Part shown: positions 34,140-43,538 of the stretch, in pieces | Position numbering within the stretch: the stretch's first letter is position 1 | How the letters are laid out: every line of letters starts with the position of its first letter | NCBI GenBank assembly: GCA_905203765.1 | Contig: CAJKXC010000008.1 | Span: forward strand, 9,256 to 73,255 | Source of the DNA: an uncultured Bacteroides sp. | GTDB lineage: Bacteria; Bacteroidota; Bacteroidia; Bacteroidales; Bacteroidaceae | Length of the DNA stretch: 64,000 nucleotides | Direction: 5' to 3' | Made by a program: the position numbers and the translations under genes | The notes under the pieces: generated by a model | What the model was told of the DNA's origin: nothing | Seen by the model: only the letters and a program-made list of their open reading frames with translations | Database searches by the model: none

Positions 34140-35459
34140 ATGATAAGGACTTATTTGAAACAGGCATGGGAGCTGTTGAAGCAAAATCCGCTTTTCAGTA
34201 GTCTCTACGTCGTCGGCACCGGCCTGGCTATTGCCATGACGATGATTATGGCGGTGGTCTATTATGTGAAGATAGCCCCGGTCTATCCGGAGGTGAACCG
34301 TATGAATACGCTTTACCTTACGAACTCCCGTTTTCAGAAGGGGGAAGGAGATAATAAAAGCACCTTTCAGTGGTCATTCTCTTTGAAAGCGGTGCAGGAA
34401 TGGTTCTATCCGGTGAAGAATGCAACGGTGGTATCCGCCTCTTTGCAGAATGACATGACGAACAATAGTTACGTGCAGCCCAGTGATCGTAGCGGTGACT
34501 TCTTGGTGAGCTTGAAGTTGGTCGATCCCAATTTCTTCCGCATTTACTCTTTCCGGTTCCTCGAAGGGCAGGCGTTTACCGCTTCCGACCTGGAGAGTGG
34601 CATCGCTACGGCGGTGATTACGGAAGAACTCTCCCGCCGCCTGTTCGGCACGGTAGAGGGGGTAGTGGGGCGCTCGTTCAGCCTGAACTATGCAGACTAT
34701 CGGGTTTGTGGTGTGGTACGTGGCGCCAGCTTTCTGACGTCGAAATCGTATGCACAAGTATATATGCCTTATAGCGTGGCGAAAGATTATCAAGAACCGA
34801 AATATGACATTCCTTATTTGGGAGCTTATGGAGTTACCTTTATGGTGGAAGACGATGCACAGGCAAAGGCGCTGCGTGCAGAGATAGACGAGGTGCTCCG
34901 TAAGGTGAACCTGGTACATAAGGATGAGTGGACAGTGAGTATTTGGGATCAGCCTACATCGCATCTGCTCAGCGCTTTCAAGAAATATGCCGGCCAGGAG
35001 TTCGATACCTGGGCAACAGTCCGCCACTTCCTACTGGTGCTGCTGGTGTTGCTGCTGGTGCCTGCCCTCAACTTGAGTGGCATGATAGCGAGCCGCATGG
35101 AGAGCCGGTTGGCAGAGATGGGAGTGCGCAAGTCTTTCGGTGCAGGGCGTGGCAGCCTGCTCTCGCAAGTGATGTGGGAGAATCTGCTGTTGACTTTGCT
35201 GGGAGGACTGTTAGGATTGCTGCTGGCATGGCTGGGGCTTTACCTCTGCCGTGAATGGGTGTTCTCGGTCTTTGAAAGTTGGCCGAGTGCACTTCCCGAA
35301 GGAGTGGAGGTGCGCGTGTCCGGCGAAATGCTTTTTGCTCCGCTGGTGTTCCTGGCAGCGTTGCTGCTCTGCGTGGCACTGAACATGCTGTCGGCGCTGC
35401 TGCCGGCATGGCATTCGCTGCGGAAACCGATTATTTATTCATTGAACGAGAAACGATAA
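34140..35459 (+). CDS. MacB/FtsX-type permease A1
   Basis: 439 residues, type A. TM1 about 20-43 (VVGTGLAIAMTMIMAVVYYV) is followed by a periplasmic MacB-like domain of about 240 residues, then TM2 (LLVLLVLLLVPALNLSG), the coupling motif RLAEMGVRKSFGAG, TM3 and TM4, and a C-terminus PAWHSLRKPIIYSLNEKR. It has no nucleotide-binding domain of its own. It is paired with B1, 12 nt downstream, and follows the adaptor by 9 nt. Confidence 0.88.
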   Translation: MIRTYLKQAWELLKQNPLFSSLYVVGTGLAIAMTMIMAVVYYVKIAPVYPEVNRMNTLYLTNSRFQKGEGDNKSTFQWSFSLKAVQEWFYPVKNATVVSASLQNDMTNNSYVQPSDRSGDFLVSLKLVDPNFFRIYSFRFLEGQAFTASDLESGIATAVITEELSRRLFGTVEGVVGRSFSLNYADYRVCGVVRGASFLTSKSYAQVYMPYSVAKDYQEPKYDIPYLGAYGVTFMVEDDAQAKALRAEIDEVLRKVNLVHKDEWTVSIWDQPTSHLLSAFKKYAGQEFDTWATVRHFLLVLLVLLLVPALNLSGMIASRMESRLAEMGVRKSFGAGRGSLLSQVMWENLLLTLLGGLLGLLLAWLGLYLCREWVFSVFESWPSALPEGVEVRVSGEMLFAPLVFLAALLLCVALNMLSALLPAWHSLRKPIIYSLNEKR

Positions 35460-35471
35460 AAGGACAAGGCT

Positions 35472-36767
35472 ATGTTGAAAATTATATTAAAGAACCTTTG
35501 GGCACGCCGCTCCCGCAACGGATGGCTGCTGGCGGAACTGATTTTGGTGAGCATCGTTTCCTGGATAATTCTGGATCCGGTTATCGTGGTGACTCACGAC
35601 CGTAACATCCCCTTGGGATATGATGCCGACCGTCTTTGTCTGGTGTCGCTCGGTGCTTTGCAACCGCAAGCTCCGGGATATGATGCGCAGGCAGAAGATT
35701 CTACGGTGCTGGTGAATACTTATCTGAACATGGTGCGACGCGTCAAGGACTTTCCGGGAGTGGAACTCGCCGCTCCGTTACTGGGCTTTTGCTATCCCAA
35801 TTCGAATGGCAATAGCAACAGCTCGATACGTGCGGAAGGTGATACGCTCGATATATCTACCATGTGGATGTTCTTCCTGCCCCACACCGGGTTCTTCGAG
35901 ACGTATGGCTTTCGTCCCGGAAAGGGGATGACTCCCGGGGAGTTGTCGGATTATGACTATACCAAGAATGACATCGTGCTTACGGAGAACGCTGCCGAAC
36001 GCTTTTTCGGAACAAAGGATGCGCGTAATAAACGGTGCTGGAATGTGTCTCGGAACGACACGACCGTTATGCCGGTGATAGGTACCGTAGGTACTTTCAA
36101 GATATATAGCGAGTGGCGTCCTGTGCCGGTGCTATTCAAACCGATGCTTTCAGTGGATGTAAGTGATATTCCGGAGAATGCGCAGATACTTATTCGGATA
36201 AAGGAAGGTGTCAGCATGAACCGTTTCTTGCATGAGTTTCGCCCGTGGATGGTGAAGGAACTGCGTGCGGGCAATCTCTTTGCACGCAGCGTGCGGTCTT
36301 ACGAGAAATTGATTGCCGACATGGAGTATGCGGGCTCTACCTCTATCTATCACCGCAACCTGGCGATGGCGGGGTTCTTCCTTATCAACCTTTGCCTGGG
36401 AGTGATCGGTACCTTCTGGCTGCAGACGCGCACGCGTCGCGAAGAGGTAGGAGTGATACTCTCGTTCGGCGGTACTCCGAGGGATATTGTCCGCCTGCTG
36501 ATGGGCGAGGGAGCAGTGATGACCTTTATTGCTACATTGGTGGGGTGCTTGCTATACCTGCAGTATGCCTTGAAGGAAGGTTTGGAGAAAGCACAGAACT
36601 GGGTGGACACTACGGAGGTGTATTGGGTGACGGACTTCACGCAGCACTTCCTGGTAGTATCGCTGATTGTGTTCGTTATTATGCTGGTGGTGGTACTGGT
36701 AGGCATCTATATTCCTGCCCGCAGAATCAGCCGCATTCCGCCTACCGAAGCCCTGCGCGATGAGTAA
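35472..36767 (+). CDS. MacB/FtsX-type permease B1
   Basis: 431 residues, type B. The N-terminus RRSRNGWLLAELILVSIVSW is the B-type TM1 signature. After the periplasmic domain come FFLINLCLGVIGTFWLQTRT, the motif RREEVGVILSFGGTPRDI, two further helices and the end PARRISRIPPTEALRDE. It is the most divergent of the five B proteins in its coupling motif. Last gene before the second promoter. Confidence 0.88.
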   Translation: MLKIILKNLWARRSRNGWLLAELILVSIVSWIILDPVIVVTHDRNIPLGYDADRLCLVSLGALQPQAPGYDAQAEDSTVLVNTYLNMVRRVKDFPGVELAAPLLGFCYPNSNGNSNSSIRAEGDTLDISTMWMFFLPHTGFFETYGFRPGKGMTPGELSDYDYTKNDIVLTENAAERFFGTKDARNKRCWNVSRNDTTVMPVIGTVGTFKIYSEWRPVPVLFKPMLSVDVSDIPENAQILIRIKEGVSMNRFLHEFRPWMVKELRAGNLFARSVRSYEKLIADMEYAGSTSIYHRNLAMAGFFLINLCLGVIGTFWLQTRTRREEVGVILSFGGTPRDIVRLLMGEGAVMTFIATLVGCLLYLQYALKEGLEKAQNWVDTTEVYWVTDFTQHFLVVSLIVFVIMLVVVLVGIYIPARRISRIPPTEALRDE

Positions 36768-36770
36768 GGC

Positions 36771-36870
36771 GAACCGCTGAAAACGGACAAAGTGTTCATT
36801 AACGGACACTTGCCCGGAAACATAAATGCTTGATAATAAAAGAAAAAGGATTTTGGCACAGCATTTGACC
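36771..36870 (+). promoter_or_regulatory. Sigma-54-like promoter with tandem upstream sites (ATPase operon)
   Basis: GTGTTC-N6-GGACAC (36792-36809) lies 46 nt before TTGGCACAG (GG at 36855-36856), the same distance as at the adaptor promoter. A weaker site with spacer GAAAAC and right half GGACAA (36779-36790) is again 19 nt upstream. The -24 half TTGGCAC is a perfect sigma-54 match; the -12 reads TTTGA. No TAnnTTTG box is present in this gap. Confidence 0.55.
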
Positions 36871-36936
36871 TATTGATAAGGTAATTGTGCGAAAACGAAA
36901 CAGAATAAACCAATAACAATTAAAATACTTACCATT

Positions 36937-37602
36937 ATGATTAAGTTAACTGGCATCAACAAGATTTATCGTACGAACGAGATTGAAACCGTAGCATTGG
37001 AGAATGTGAACCTCGAAGTGAATAAGGGAGAATTCCTGAGTATTATGGGACCGTCCGGTTGCGGTAAGTCCACGTTGCTGAACATTATGGGCTTGCTCGA
37101 TGCGCCTACAAACGGTACCATCGAGATAGCAGGCACTAAGGTAGACGGCATGAAGGACAAGGAACTGGCTGCTTTCCGTAACCAGAAGTTGGGCTTCGTA
37201 TTTCAGTCTTTCCACCTGATTAACTCGCTGAATGTGCTGGATAATGTGGAACTGCCTTTGCTTTACAGAAAGGTGTCTGCCAAAGAACGCCGCCGCCTGG
37301 CCGAAGAGGTACTGCAGAAAGTCGGGTTGAGCCATCGTATGCGCCACATGCCTACACAACTCTCCGGTGGTCAGTGCCAGCGTGTAGCTATTGCCCGTGC
37401 CATTATCGGCAACCCGGAGATAATCCTCGCCGATGAGCCGACCGGTAACCTGGACTCTAAGATGGGTGCTGAGGTTATGGAACTGCTGCATCAGCTGAAT
37501 AAGGAAGACGGACGTACCATCGTGATGGTAACCCACAACGAAGGACAAGCGAAACAAACCAGCCGCACGATCCGCTTCTTCGACGGCCGCCAGGTAGAAT
37601 AA
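36937..37602 (+). CDS. ABC transporter ATPase (LolD/MacB type)
   Basis: 221 residues. Walker A GPSGCGKST (38-46), Q-loop FQSFHLINSLNVLDNV, signature LSGGQCQRVAIARA, Walker B IILADEPTGNLDSK, H-loop VMVTHNEGQAK. It is the MacB/LolD subfamily and the only ATPase in the locus, so it presumably powers all ten permeases. It starts a second transcript from its own sigma-54-like promoter. Confidence 0.95.
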   Translation: MIKLTGINKIYRTNEIETVALENVNLEVNKGEFLSIMGPSGCGKSTLLNIMGLLDAPTNGTIEIAGTKVDGMKDKELAAFRNQKLGFVFQSFHLINSLNVLDNVELPLLYRKVSAKERRRLAEEVLQKVGLSHRMRHMPTQLSGGQCQRVAIARAIIGNPEIILADEPTGNLDSKMGAEVMELLHQLNKEDGRTIVMVTHNEGQAKQTSRTIRFFDGRQVE

Positions 37603-37653
37603 TTATTAACTGTCAATTATCAACGATCAATTATCAACTGTCAATTCATTAAA

Positions 37654-38928
37654 ATGCAAACCATTCGCCAAGCTTTTACCATCCTGCGACAAAATCCGTT
37701 GCTGAGCACCATATCCATACTGGGTACGGCGTTTGCCATCACTATGATTATGGCTATAGTGATTGTCTGGCAGACGAAGTATGCCGACCTGGAACCGGAA
37801 GTGAACCGTAGCCGGTGTCTCTATTTCTCCGCCCTGCACTTGGGCAGCAAAACAAATGAGAGAATGCACAGTTTTAACGGCCCTTCACCGGTATTCATGA
37901 AGGAGTGCGTACAGCCAGTGCCCGAGGTAGAGGCTTGTACGGCTTTTGCTCCGGCAAGTGCGGCGCTGGTATCGCTTACGACCGGCGGCAACCGTTTGAA
38001 GGTGGATGCTATGGAGACCGATCCCGGTTTCTGGAAAGTGTTCAGTATGCAGTTCCTGGCAGGGCAGGGGTTCACCGACGAGCACCGTGCGGGAGGCGCG
38101 AAAGCTGTTGTGCTTTGTGCTTCCGTGGCGCGGAACCTGTTCGGTACTACGGATGCAGTGGGGCAGCAGTTATTGCTGAACCGCGAACAGGCACGTGTAG
38201 TGGGCGTAGTGAAAGATGTTTCCGTTACCGCCAAGGATGCTTATGCGCAAGTGTGGAGCATGTATCCGGCTGATAAGCTGAAGGTGACCGATGGATGGAG
38301 TTACATGGGCAGCAGTCACATTGTAGTGTTGGCACGTACGCCCGATGACTTCCCCCTCATCAGCCAGGGCATTACGAAGCGGGTGGAAGCTGTCAATGCC
38401 GTACTGGGTGATTTGCAGTTGGATATTATGGAGCAGCCGGACAACATCGTGGCGCATGTGAACCATGTGTGGTCCAATGTGGGGCCGGACGTGACGATGC
38501 TCTACTTGCAGTATGCCATTGCACTGTTCATTATTCTGCTGGTACCATCTTTCAACCTGTGCGGGTTGAGCAATAGCCGTATGCAGCAGCGTGCTTCCGA
38601 ACTTGGGGTACGCAAGGCCTTCGGCGGTACGCGCAGTGTGCTGGTGAGGCAGATATTGAACGAGAACCTGGTGCTGACGCTGCTTGGTGGCGTGGTGGGC
38701 CTGCTGTTCAGCTACCTGGCTGTATGGGGTATGCGTACCTGGTTCTTCACCAATAGCCAGAATGTAGGTACGGCAGGTGATTTCAACCTGAGCATGGGGG
38801 CGCTGTTCAGCCCGTGGGTGTTCCTGCTGGCATTTGTTTTCTGCATCGTCATCAATATGCTTAGCGCAGGATTGCCTGCATGGATGGCGGCAAGGCATAC
38901 GATTGTAGATTCACTGAACGACAAATAA
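37654..38928 (+). CDS. MacB/FtsX-type permease A2
   Basis: 424 residues, type A. TM1 STISILGTAFAITMIMAIVI, periplasmic domain, then FIILLVPSFNLCGLSNSR, the motif RASELGVRKAFGGTR, TM3/TM4 and PAWMAARHTIVDSLNDK. The 51-nt gap from the ATPase is filled with ATCAACTNTCAATT-type words (37603-37650). Followed by B2 after 18 nt. Confidence 0.88.
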   Translation: MQTIRQAFTILRQNPLLSTISILGTAFAITMIMAIVIVWQTKYADLEPEVNRSRCLYFSALHLGSKTNERMHSFNGPSPVFMKECVQPVPEVEACTAFAPASAALVSLTTGGNRLKVDAMETDPGFWKVFSMQFLAGQGFTDEHRAGGAKAVVLCASVARNLFGTTDAVGQQLLLNREQARVVGVVKDVSVTAKDAYAQVWSMYPADKLKVTDGWSYMGSSHIVVLARTPDDFPLISQGITKRVEAVNAVLGDLQLDIMEQPDNIVAHVNHVWSNVGPDVTMLYLQYAIALFIILLVPSFNLCGLSNSRMQQRASELGVRKAFGGTRSVLVRQILNENLVLTLLGGVVGLLFSYLAVWGMRTWFFTNSQNVGTAGDFNLSMGALFSPWVFLLAFVFCIVINMLSAGLPAWMAARHTIVDSLNDK

Positions 38929-38946
38929 ATAGAAAGAAGAAGACTC

Positions 38947-40209
38947 ATGAAATTCATCTTACACAACTTACGCATGATATGGGCACGCCTGAGCAGTAAC
39001 GGCTGGGTGCTTGCCGAACTCTTTCTGGTGTTCATTGTGATGTGGTTTCTTTGTGACTCCCTGGGCTGCATGAAGTACACCTTCTATCGTCCGTTGGGCT
39101 ATGACATCGACCATGTATATCGGCTCACCATGATCAGCGGGGGGGAGAGCCGCGATACTACCTTGCTGGATGCCGACAAATATTGGAGCATACTGCAGAA
39201 ACTGGAACAGGAACCCAGTGTAGAGGCCGCCTCTCTGAGTTATTGGAGCCTGCCGATGAGTGGCGCCAACAGTAATAATTCGCTGGCGGTACAGGACACT
39301 ATCTGGCTGAACGGGCGTCTGATTCATGCTACGGGCGGATATACCCGCGTCTTTCGTATGCAGGAAGATCCGGCAAGACCTTTCTCCTCATTGCCCATAG
39401 GCGACAATCATGTAATGATGAGCCAGACGGCTGTAGATTACTTTAAGGAACGGTTCCCGGAGTTTTCGCTCAATACACCGTTGGCGTGGCGTGGAGATAC
39501 GGTGAATACGGTCACCCAGGGTGGTGTTATCGGCAGTTTCCGTACTTACCGCTATGGCGACGATGCGCGCTGGTATTTCATGCGGATGGGCGAGCAGTAT
39601 ATCCGCGAGGAATACGGTGACCAGTGGGCGCAAATCGTTTTCCGTGTGAAGCCTGCCGCCGACGGGGCGGACTATCGGGAACAGTTCGTACGCGAGATAG
39701 CGCCGAGACTGGATACAGATGATATTTTTATTGCAGATGCCGAACCCTACGAGCAACAGCAGACGCAGTTCGAGGTGCTGAATGGCGATACGGACAAGGT
39801 GAACAGCCAGGCGATAGTTGTCTTTTTCCTTTTGGGAAACGTGTTCCTGGGGTTGATCGGTACTTTCTGGTTCCGCACGCGCCGCCGCCGTTCGGAGATA
39901 GCCCTTCGGTTGGCGATGGGCAGCACGAAGAATCAGATATTCCGGTTGCTTACGGGTGAGGGACTGTTACTGTTGACCCTGGTTACGCTGCCGGCAATGG
40001 TGATATGCTACAACGTGGGCATTGCCGAACTTACCATCGGACGCACGGAACTGATATCTACATGGCCGGTAGAGTGGAGCGCAGTACGTTTCCTTCTCGG
40101 TTCGCTGGGCGCCTGGGTGCTGATAGCGCTGATGGTGATGATGGGCATCTGGTATCCCGCACGTCAGGCCATGAAGATACAACCGGCGGAAGCATTACAT
40201 GAAGAATAA
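38947..40209 (+). CDS. MacB/FtsX-type permease B2
   Basis: 420 residues, type B. TM1 SSNGWVLAELFLVFIVMWFL, periplasmic domain, then FLLGNVFLGLIGTFWFRTRR, the motif RRSEIALRLAMGSTKNQI, two helices and PARQAMKIQPAEALHEE. Followed after 21 nt by the GIN-domain gene. Confidence 0.88.
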   Translation: MKFILHNLRMIWARLSSNGWVLAELFLVFIVMWFLCDSLGCMKYTFYRPLGYDIDHVYRLTMISGGESRDTTLLDADKYWSILQKLEQEPSVEAASLSYWSLPMSGANSNNSLAVQDTIWLNGRLIHATGGYTRVFRMQEDPARPFSSLPIGDNHVMMSQTAVDYFKERFPEFSLNTPLAWRGDTVNTVTQGGVIGSFRTYRYGDDARWYFMRMGEQYIREEYGDQWAQIVFRVKPAADGADYREQFVREIAPRLDTDDIFIADAEPYEQQQTQFEVLNGDTDKVNSQAIVVFFLLGNVFLGLIGTFWFRTRRRRSEIALRLAMGSTKNQIFRLLTGEGLLLLTLVTLPAMVICYNVGIAELTIGRTELISTWPVEWSAVRFLLGSLGAWVLIALMVMMGIWYPARQAMKIQPAEALHEE

Positions 40210-40230
40210 AATCAAAAAACAGAATACATT

Positions 40231-40848
40231 ATGAAATCCTTAGTTATTACCCTTAGTTTATTGTTTGCCGCAGTAGCCGGTACAGTTTATGCCGCCAATG
40301 GCGATGCCAAGGTGAGCGAAGTTCGTAAAGTAAGCGCTTTCTCTTCAATAGAGGTGACTTCCGTGGCAACGGTGTACTTCACGCAGAGCGATACCTATTC
40401 CCTGAAGATAGAGGGAAAGGAGAAATACGTCACTACCACCGGTACCGAGGTGAAAGATGACCGCCTTGTCATCGGCTTTAAAGATGGCGACAAGCAGTCG
40501 CGCAACCGCAACGACGGCGTTACCATCTATATCTCTGCCCCCGACCTGAAGGAAGTGGAGTTCACCGGCGTAGGCAGCTTCAACTGCGAGACGCCGCTGA
40601 AACTGGACGACGTAACGTTCGAGGTGGAAGGCGTAGGCAAACTGAACATCGATGACCTGACTTGCAACAATCTGAAAGTGCAGTTGGAAGGTGTGGGCAA
40701 GGCCGACATCCATGTGCATTGCGATTACCTGTCCGCCAGCCTGGACGGAGTAGGGCACGTTACCCTGAGCGGTGAAGCCGGACATGCCGACATCTCCAAA
40801 AGCGGCATCGGCGGAGTGAACACCAGTAACTTGAGAGTAGGGCGCTAA
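40231..40848 (+). CDS. Exported GIN-domain (DUF2807) protein
   Basis: 205 residues. A signal peptide of about 21 residues (LSLLFAAVAGTVYA) is followed by a head GIN domain: FSSIEVTSVATVYFTQSD, then repeated short strands (LKEVEFTGVGSFNCETPLKL, VEGVGKLNIDDLTC, LEGVGKADIHVHC, LDGVGHVTLSGEAG), a right-handed helical beta-fold. No lipobox, so likely periplasmic or secreted. It sits between permease pairs 2 and 3, so it may be a substrate, sensor or accessory of the transporter. Binding partner unknown. Confidence 0.85.
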   Translation: MKSLVITLSLLFAAVAGTVYAANGDAKVSEVRKVSAFSSIEVTSVATVYFTQSDTYSLKIEGKEKYVTTTGTEVKDDRLVIGFKDGDKQSRNRNDGVTIYISAPDLKEVEFTGVGSFNCETPLKLDDVTFEVEGVGKLNIDDLTCNNLKVQLEGVGKADIHVHCDYLSASLDGVGHVTLSGEAGHADISKSGIGGVNTSNLRVGR

Positions 40849-40875
40849 AAATATAAACCCCGTAGACCATCGATT

Positions 40876-42168
40876 ATGATTAAACAATACTTTACCCAAG
40901 CATGGGCGCAACTGCGGCAACAGCCTATTATCAGCGCTGTCAGCATTGCAGGTACGGCGCTCGCCATCTTCCTCATTATGCTGGTGGTGATGATGCAGCA
41001 AGTGAAAGTGGCACCGTTTGCACCCGAGAGCAACCGCGACCGCTTCCTGCACGTGCATTACATGAGCATCGGTAACAAATCGTGGGGCGATGGCACCAGC
41101 AACGGCCCGATGAGTGCGAAGACTGCCCGCGAATGCTTCCAGTCACTGAAGACACCCGAGGCGGTGACTGTTTATACCTGTATGGTGATATCCACTCCTG
41201 TCAACCTGCCCGGTCAGCCGGCTGTCGGCATCGACCTGTTGCAGACGGATGACGTGTTCTGGCACGTGTTCGACTTTGCCTTTACGGCGGGCAAGCCTTA
41301 TGATAAGGCAGCGTTCGATGCCGGATTACCCGTGGCAGTCATTACCGAGAGCGTAGCCCGCAATTTGTTTCAGACCACCGATGCCGTGGGTCGGGAGTTC
41401 CAGCTGAACCATGCGCCCTATAAGGTGGCAGGTGTGGTGAAGGACGTTTCGACGCTTGCCACTGCTGCCTATGGACAGGTGTGGGTGCCTTATACTTCGA
41501 CCGAGATAGCGAAGGATACATGGAGCGACGAGCACATGGGAATGATGAGCTGCACCATGCTTGCCCGCAGCCGCGACGACTTCGAGGCTATCCGCCAGGA
41601 AGCCGAACGCCGCCGCCAGGAATATAATACGCTGATCGGTACTGACGGGTGGGAACTGATTTACCGCAACCGCCCCTACGACCAGGAGAAGAATGCCATC
41701 GCCTTTTCTGCCAATCAGGAGCCCGATGTAAACCAGGCACGCCGGCAGCGAATGATCATCTTCATCATCCTGCTGATAGTACCTGCCATCAACCTGAGCA
41801 GTATGACACAGAGCCGCCTGCGCCAGCGCGTGGCCGAGATAGGCGTGCGCCGTGCATTCGGTTCCACGCGCCTCGAACTGATGGGGCAGATTATCACCGA
41901 GAACCTGGTGGTGACACTGATGGCGGGTGTGCTGGGATTGCTGCTCAGTGTGGCATTCGCTTACTTGGGCAACTCATTGCTCTTTGCACAGGAATTTACC
42001 CGGACGCTGAGTCCGCCGGAAGTAGATGCGAGCATCTTGCTGCATGCTTCCACCTTTGGGTGGGCGTTGCTGTTCTGCTTTGTGCTGAACTTGCTGAGTT
42101 CCGGCATTCCGGCTTGGCGTGCTTCGAGAATGGGAATCGTAAATGCATTGGGCGGTCGCCTGCATTAA
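40876..42168 (+). CDS. MacB/FtsX-type permease A3
   Basis: 430 residues, type A. TM1 AVSIAGTALAIFLIMLVVMM, periplasmic domain (DDVFWHVFDFAFTAGKP), then IIFIILLIVPAINLSSMTQS, the motif RVAEIGVRRAFGSTRLEL, TM3/TM4, PAWRASRMGIVNALGG. It is close to A4 in the C-terminal part. Paired with B3 after 26 nt. Confidence 0.88.
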   Translation: MIKQYFTQAWAQLRQQPIISAVSIAGTALAIFLIMLVVMMQQVKVAPFAPESNRDRFLHVHYMSIGNKSWGDGTSNGPMSAKTARECFQSLKTPEAVTVYTCMVISTPVNLPGQPAVGIDLLQTDDVFWHVFDFAFTAGKPYDKAAFDAGLPVAVITESVARNLFQTTDAVGREFQLNHAPYKVAGVVKDVSTLATAAYGQVWVPYTSTEIAKDTWSDEHMGMMSCTMLARSRDDFEAIRQEAERRRQEYNTLIGTDGWELIYRNRPYDQEKNAIAFSANQEPDVNQARRQRMIIFIILLIVPAINLSSMTQSRLRQRVAEIGVRRAFGSTRLELMGQIITENLVVTLMAGVLGLLLSVAFAYLGNSLLFAQEFTRTLSPPEVDASILLHASTFGWALLFCFVLNLLSSGIPAWRASRMGIVNALGGRLH

Positions 42169-42194
42169 TCACTCATCACTAATCACTGAAAGAA

Positions 42195-43433
42195 ATGACA
42201 AAGAAACTCCTTACACAGATAAAGAATGAATGGCTCTCCAACCTATGGCTGGTGCTGGAGCTGCTGGTAGTGAGCGTAGTGATGTGGTATGTGGTCGATT
42301 ACCTCTATACCCGCGCTGCCACCTACCTGGAACCGAGAGGGTTCAATATAGAACATTGCTACCTGATAGAATTGGGCGAACTGACCCCGAAGAGTCCCGA
42401 CTACATAGCCGACAGGACCTCGCAGGAAACCCACTCCGATATAGCCGAAATAGTAGACCGCCTGCGCCGCCGCCCCGAGGTGGAAGCTGTCAGCCTGTCG
42501 CAGAACTCCTATCCCTACAATGGAAGTAACAGCACCGACATGGTGCAGTACGATACGCTCCGGTCGCCCGGTTGGACCATTCGGCGCATGGTGACCCCGG
42601 ACTTTGTCCGCGTATTCCGCTACCAGGGTGCCAACGGCGAGACTCCCGAACAACTGGCAGAGATGCTGGAGCGGGGCGATTTCCTGGCTTCGAACAATCT
42701 GTATGATAAGTACGACCATAAGTTGACGGAATTTGTCGGCAAGCGTTTCCTGCTTTTCGGTGACACGACGAAGACTTATCAACTGGGAGCCGCCCTGCAG
42801 CCGGTGCGCTATCACGACTATGACCAGGCGGGGGATTCCTACTGTTTCCTTTACAAGCAAAGTTCCTACTGGGTGGGCATGGAGCTTTGTGTCCGCGTCC
42901 GCGAAGGGCAGGACAACGGCTTCATCGAGCAGTTGAAGCAGGACAGTGAAAGCCAGTTCCGCGTAGGCAATGTCTTTATCTCCGAGATACGCTCGTTCGG
43001 CGACATCCGCCGCAACTTCCAGCAAGCCTGGACGAATGACATCCGTAACTATGTGATGGGAATGGGCTTCCTCTTGCTCAACATCTTTCTCGGTTTGCTG
43101 GGCACCTTCTGGTTCCGCACCCAGCAACGCCGCTCGGAGATAGCGCTGCACAAGGCGCACGGCGCCACGGACCGCGCCATCTTCGGCCGCTTGCTCAGCG
43201 AGGGGATACTGCTGCTGGCAGTTGTTACGCCCATTGCCCTTGTCATCGACTATAACCTTGCCAATATGGAGCTGAACTCCTGGCGCAACGGCACTACCTT
43301 GGAGTGGGACCGCTTGCTGCTCTGTGCCGCCATCAGCTTTGTGCTCATAGCTCTGATGATAGTTATCGGCATCGGCATTCCGGCACGCAAGGCGATGAAG
43401 GTACAGCCTGCCGAGGCGTTGCATGATGAATAA
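42195..43433 (+). CDS. MacB/FtsX-type permease B3
   Basis: 412 residues, type B. TM1 SNLWLVLELLVVSVVMWYVV, periplasmic domain (EAVSLSQNSYPYNGSNSTDM), then FLLLNIFLGLLGTFWFRTQQ, the motif RRSEIALHKAHGATDRAI, two helices and PARKAMKVQPAEALHDE. It shares the SLSQN(S/C)YPYN segment with B4. Confidence 0.88.
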   Translation: MTKKLLTQIKNEWLSNLWLVLELLVVSVVMWYVVDYLYTRAATYLEPRGFNIEHCYLIELGELTPKSPDYIADRTSQETHSDIAEIVDRLRRRPEVEAVSLSQNSYPYNGSNSTDMVQYDTLRSPGWTIRRMVTPDFVRVFRYQGANGETPEQLAEMLERGDFLASNNLYDKYDHKLTEFVGKRFLLFGDTTKTYQLGAALQPVRYHDYDQAGDSYCFLYKQSSYWVGMELCVRVREGQDNGFIEQLKQDSESQFRVGNVFISEIRSFGDIRRNFQQAWTNDIRNYVMGMGFLLLNIFLGLLGTFWFRTQQRRSEIALHKAHGATDRAIFGRLLSEGILLLAVVTPIALVIDYNLANMELNSWRNGTTLEWDRLLLCAAISFVLIALMIVIGIGIPARKAMKVQPAEALHDE

Positions 43434-43436
43434 TGT

Positions 43437-43500
43437 TGGTGGGTGCCTCTTGATAGAGCTGGTGGGTGCCTCTTGACAGAGGTGGTGGGTGCCTCACAAC
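43437..43500. repeat. 23-nt-period array between permease pairs 3 and 4
   Basis: TGGTGGGTGCCTC occurs at 43437, 43460 and 43483, exactly 23 nt apart; the first two units continue TTGAYAGAG, which can form a small CTCT/AGAG hairpin. It occupies most of the 105-nt gap before A4. Confidence 0.85.
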
Positions 43501-43538
43501 AAATATTACGATTAGAAAACTGTATAAATAGATCTTAT

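Noticed and set aside
32853..34184. 443-residue minus-strand open frame
   Set aside because: Antisense to the well-supported adaptor gene; the translation is rich in His/Leu/Gln, typical of a shadow frame.
43443..43538. 32-residue N-terminal extension of permease A4
   Set aside because: It translates the 23-nt repeat array; the ATG at 43539 matches the starts of the other A-type permeases.
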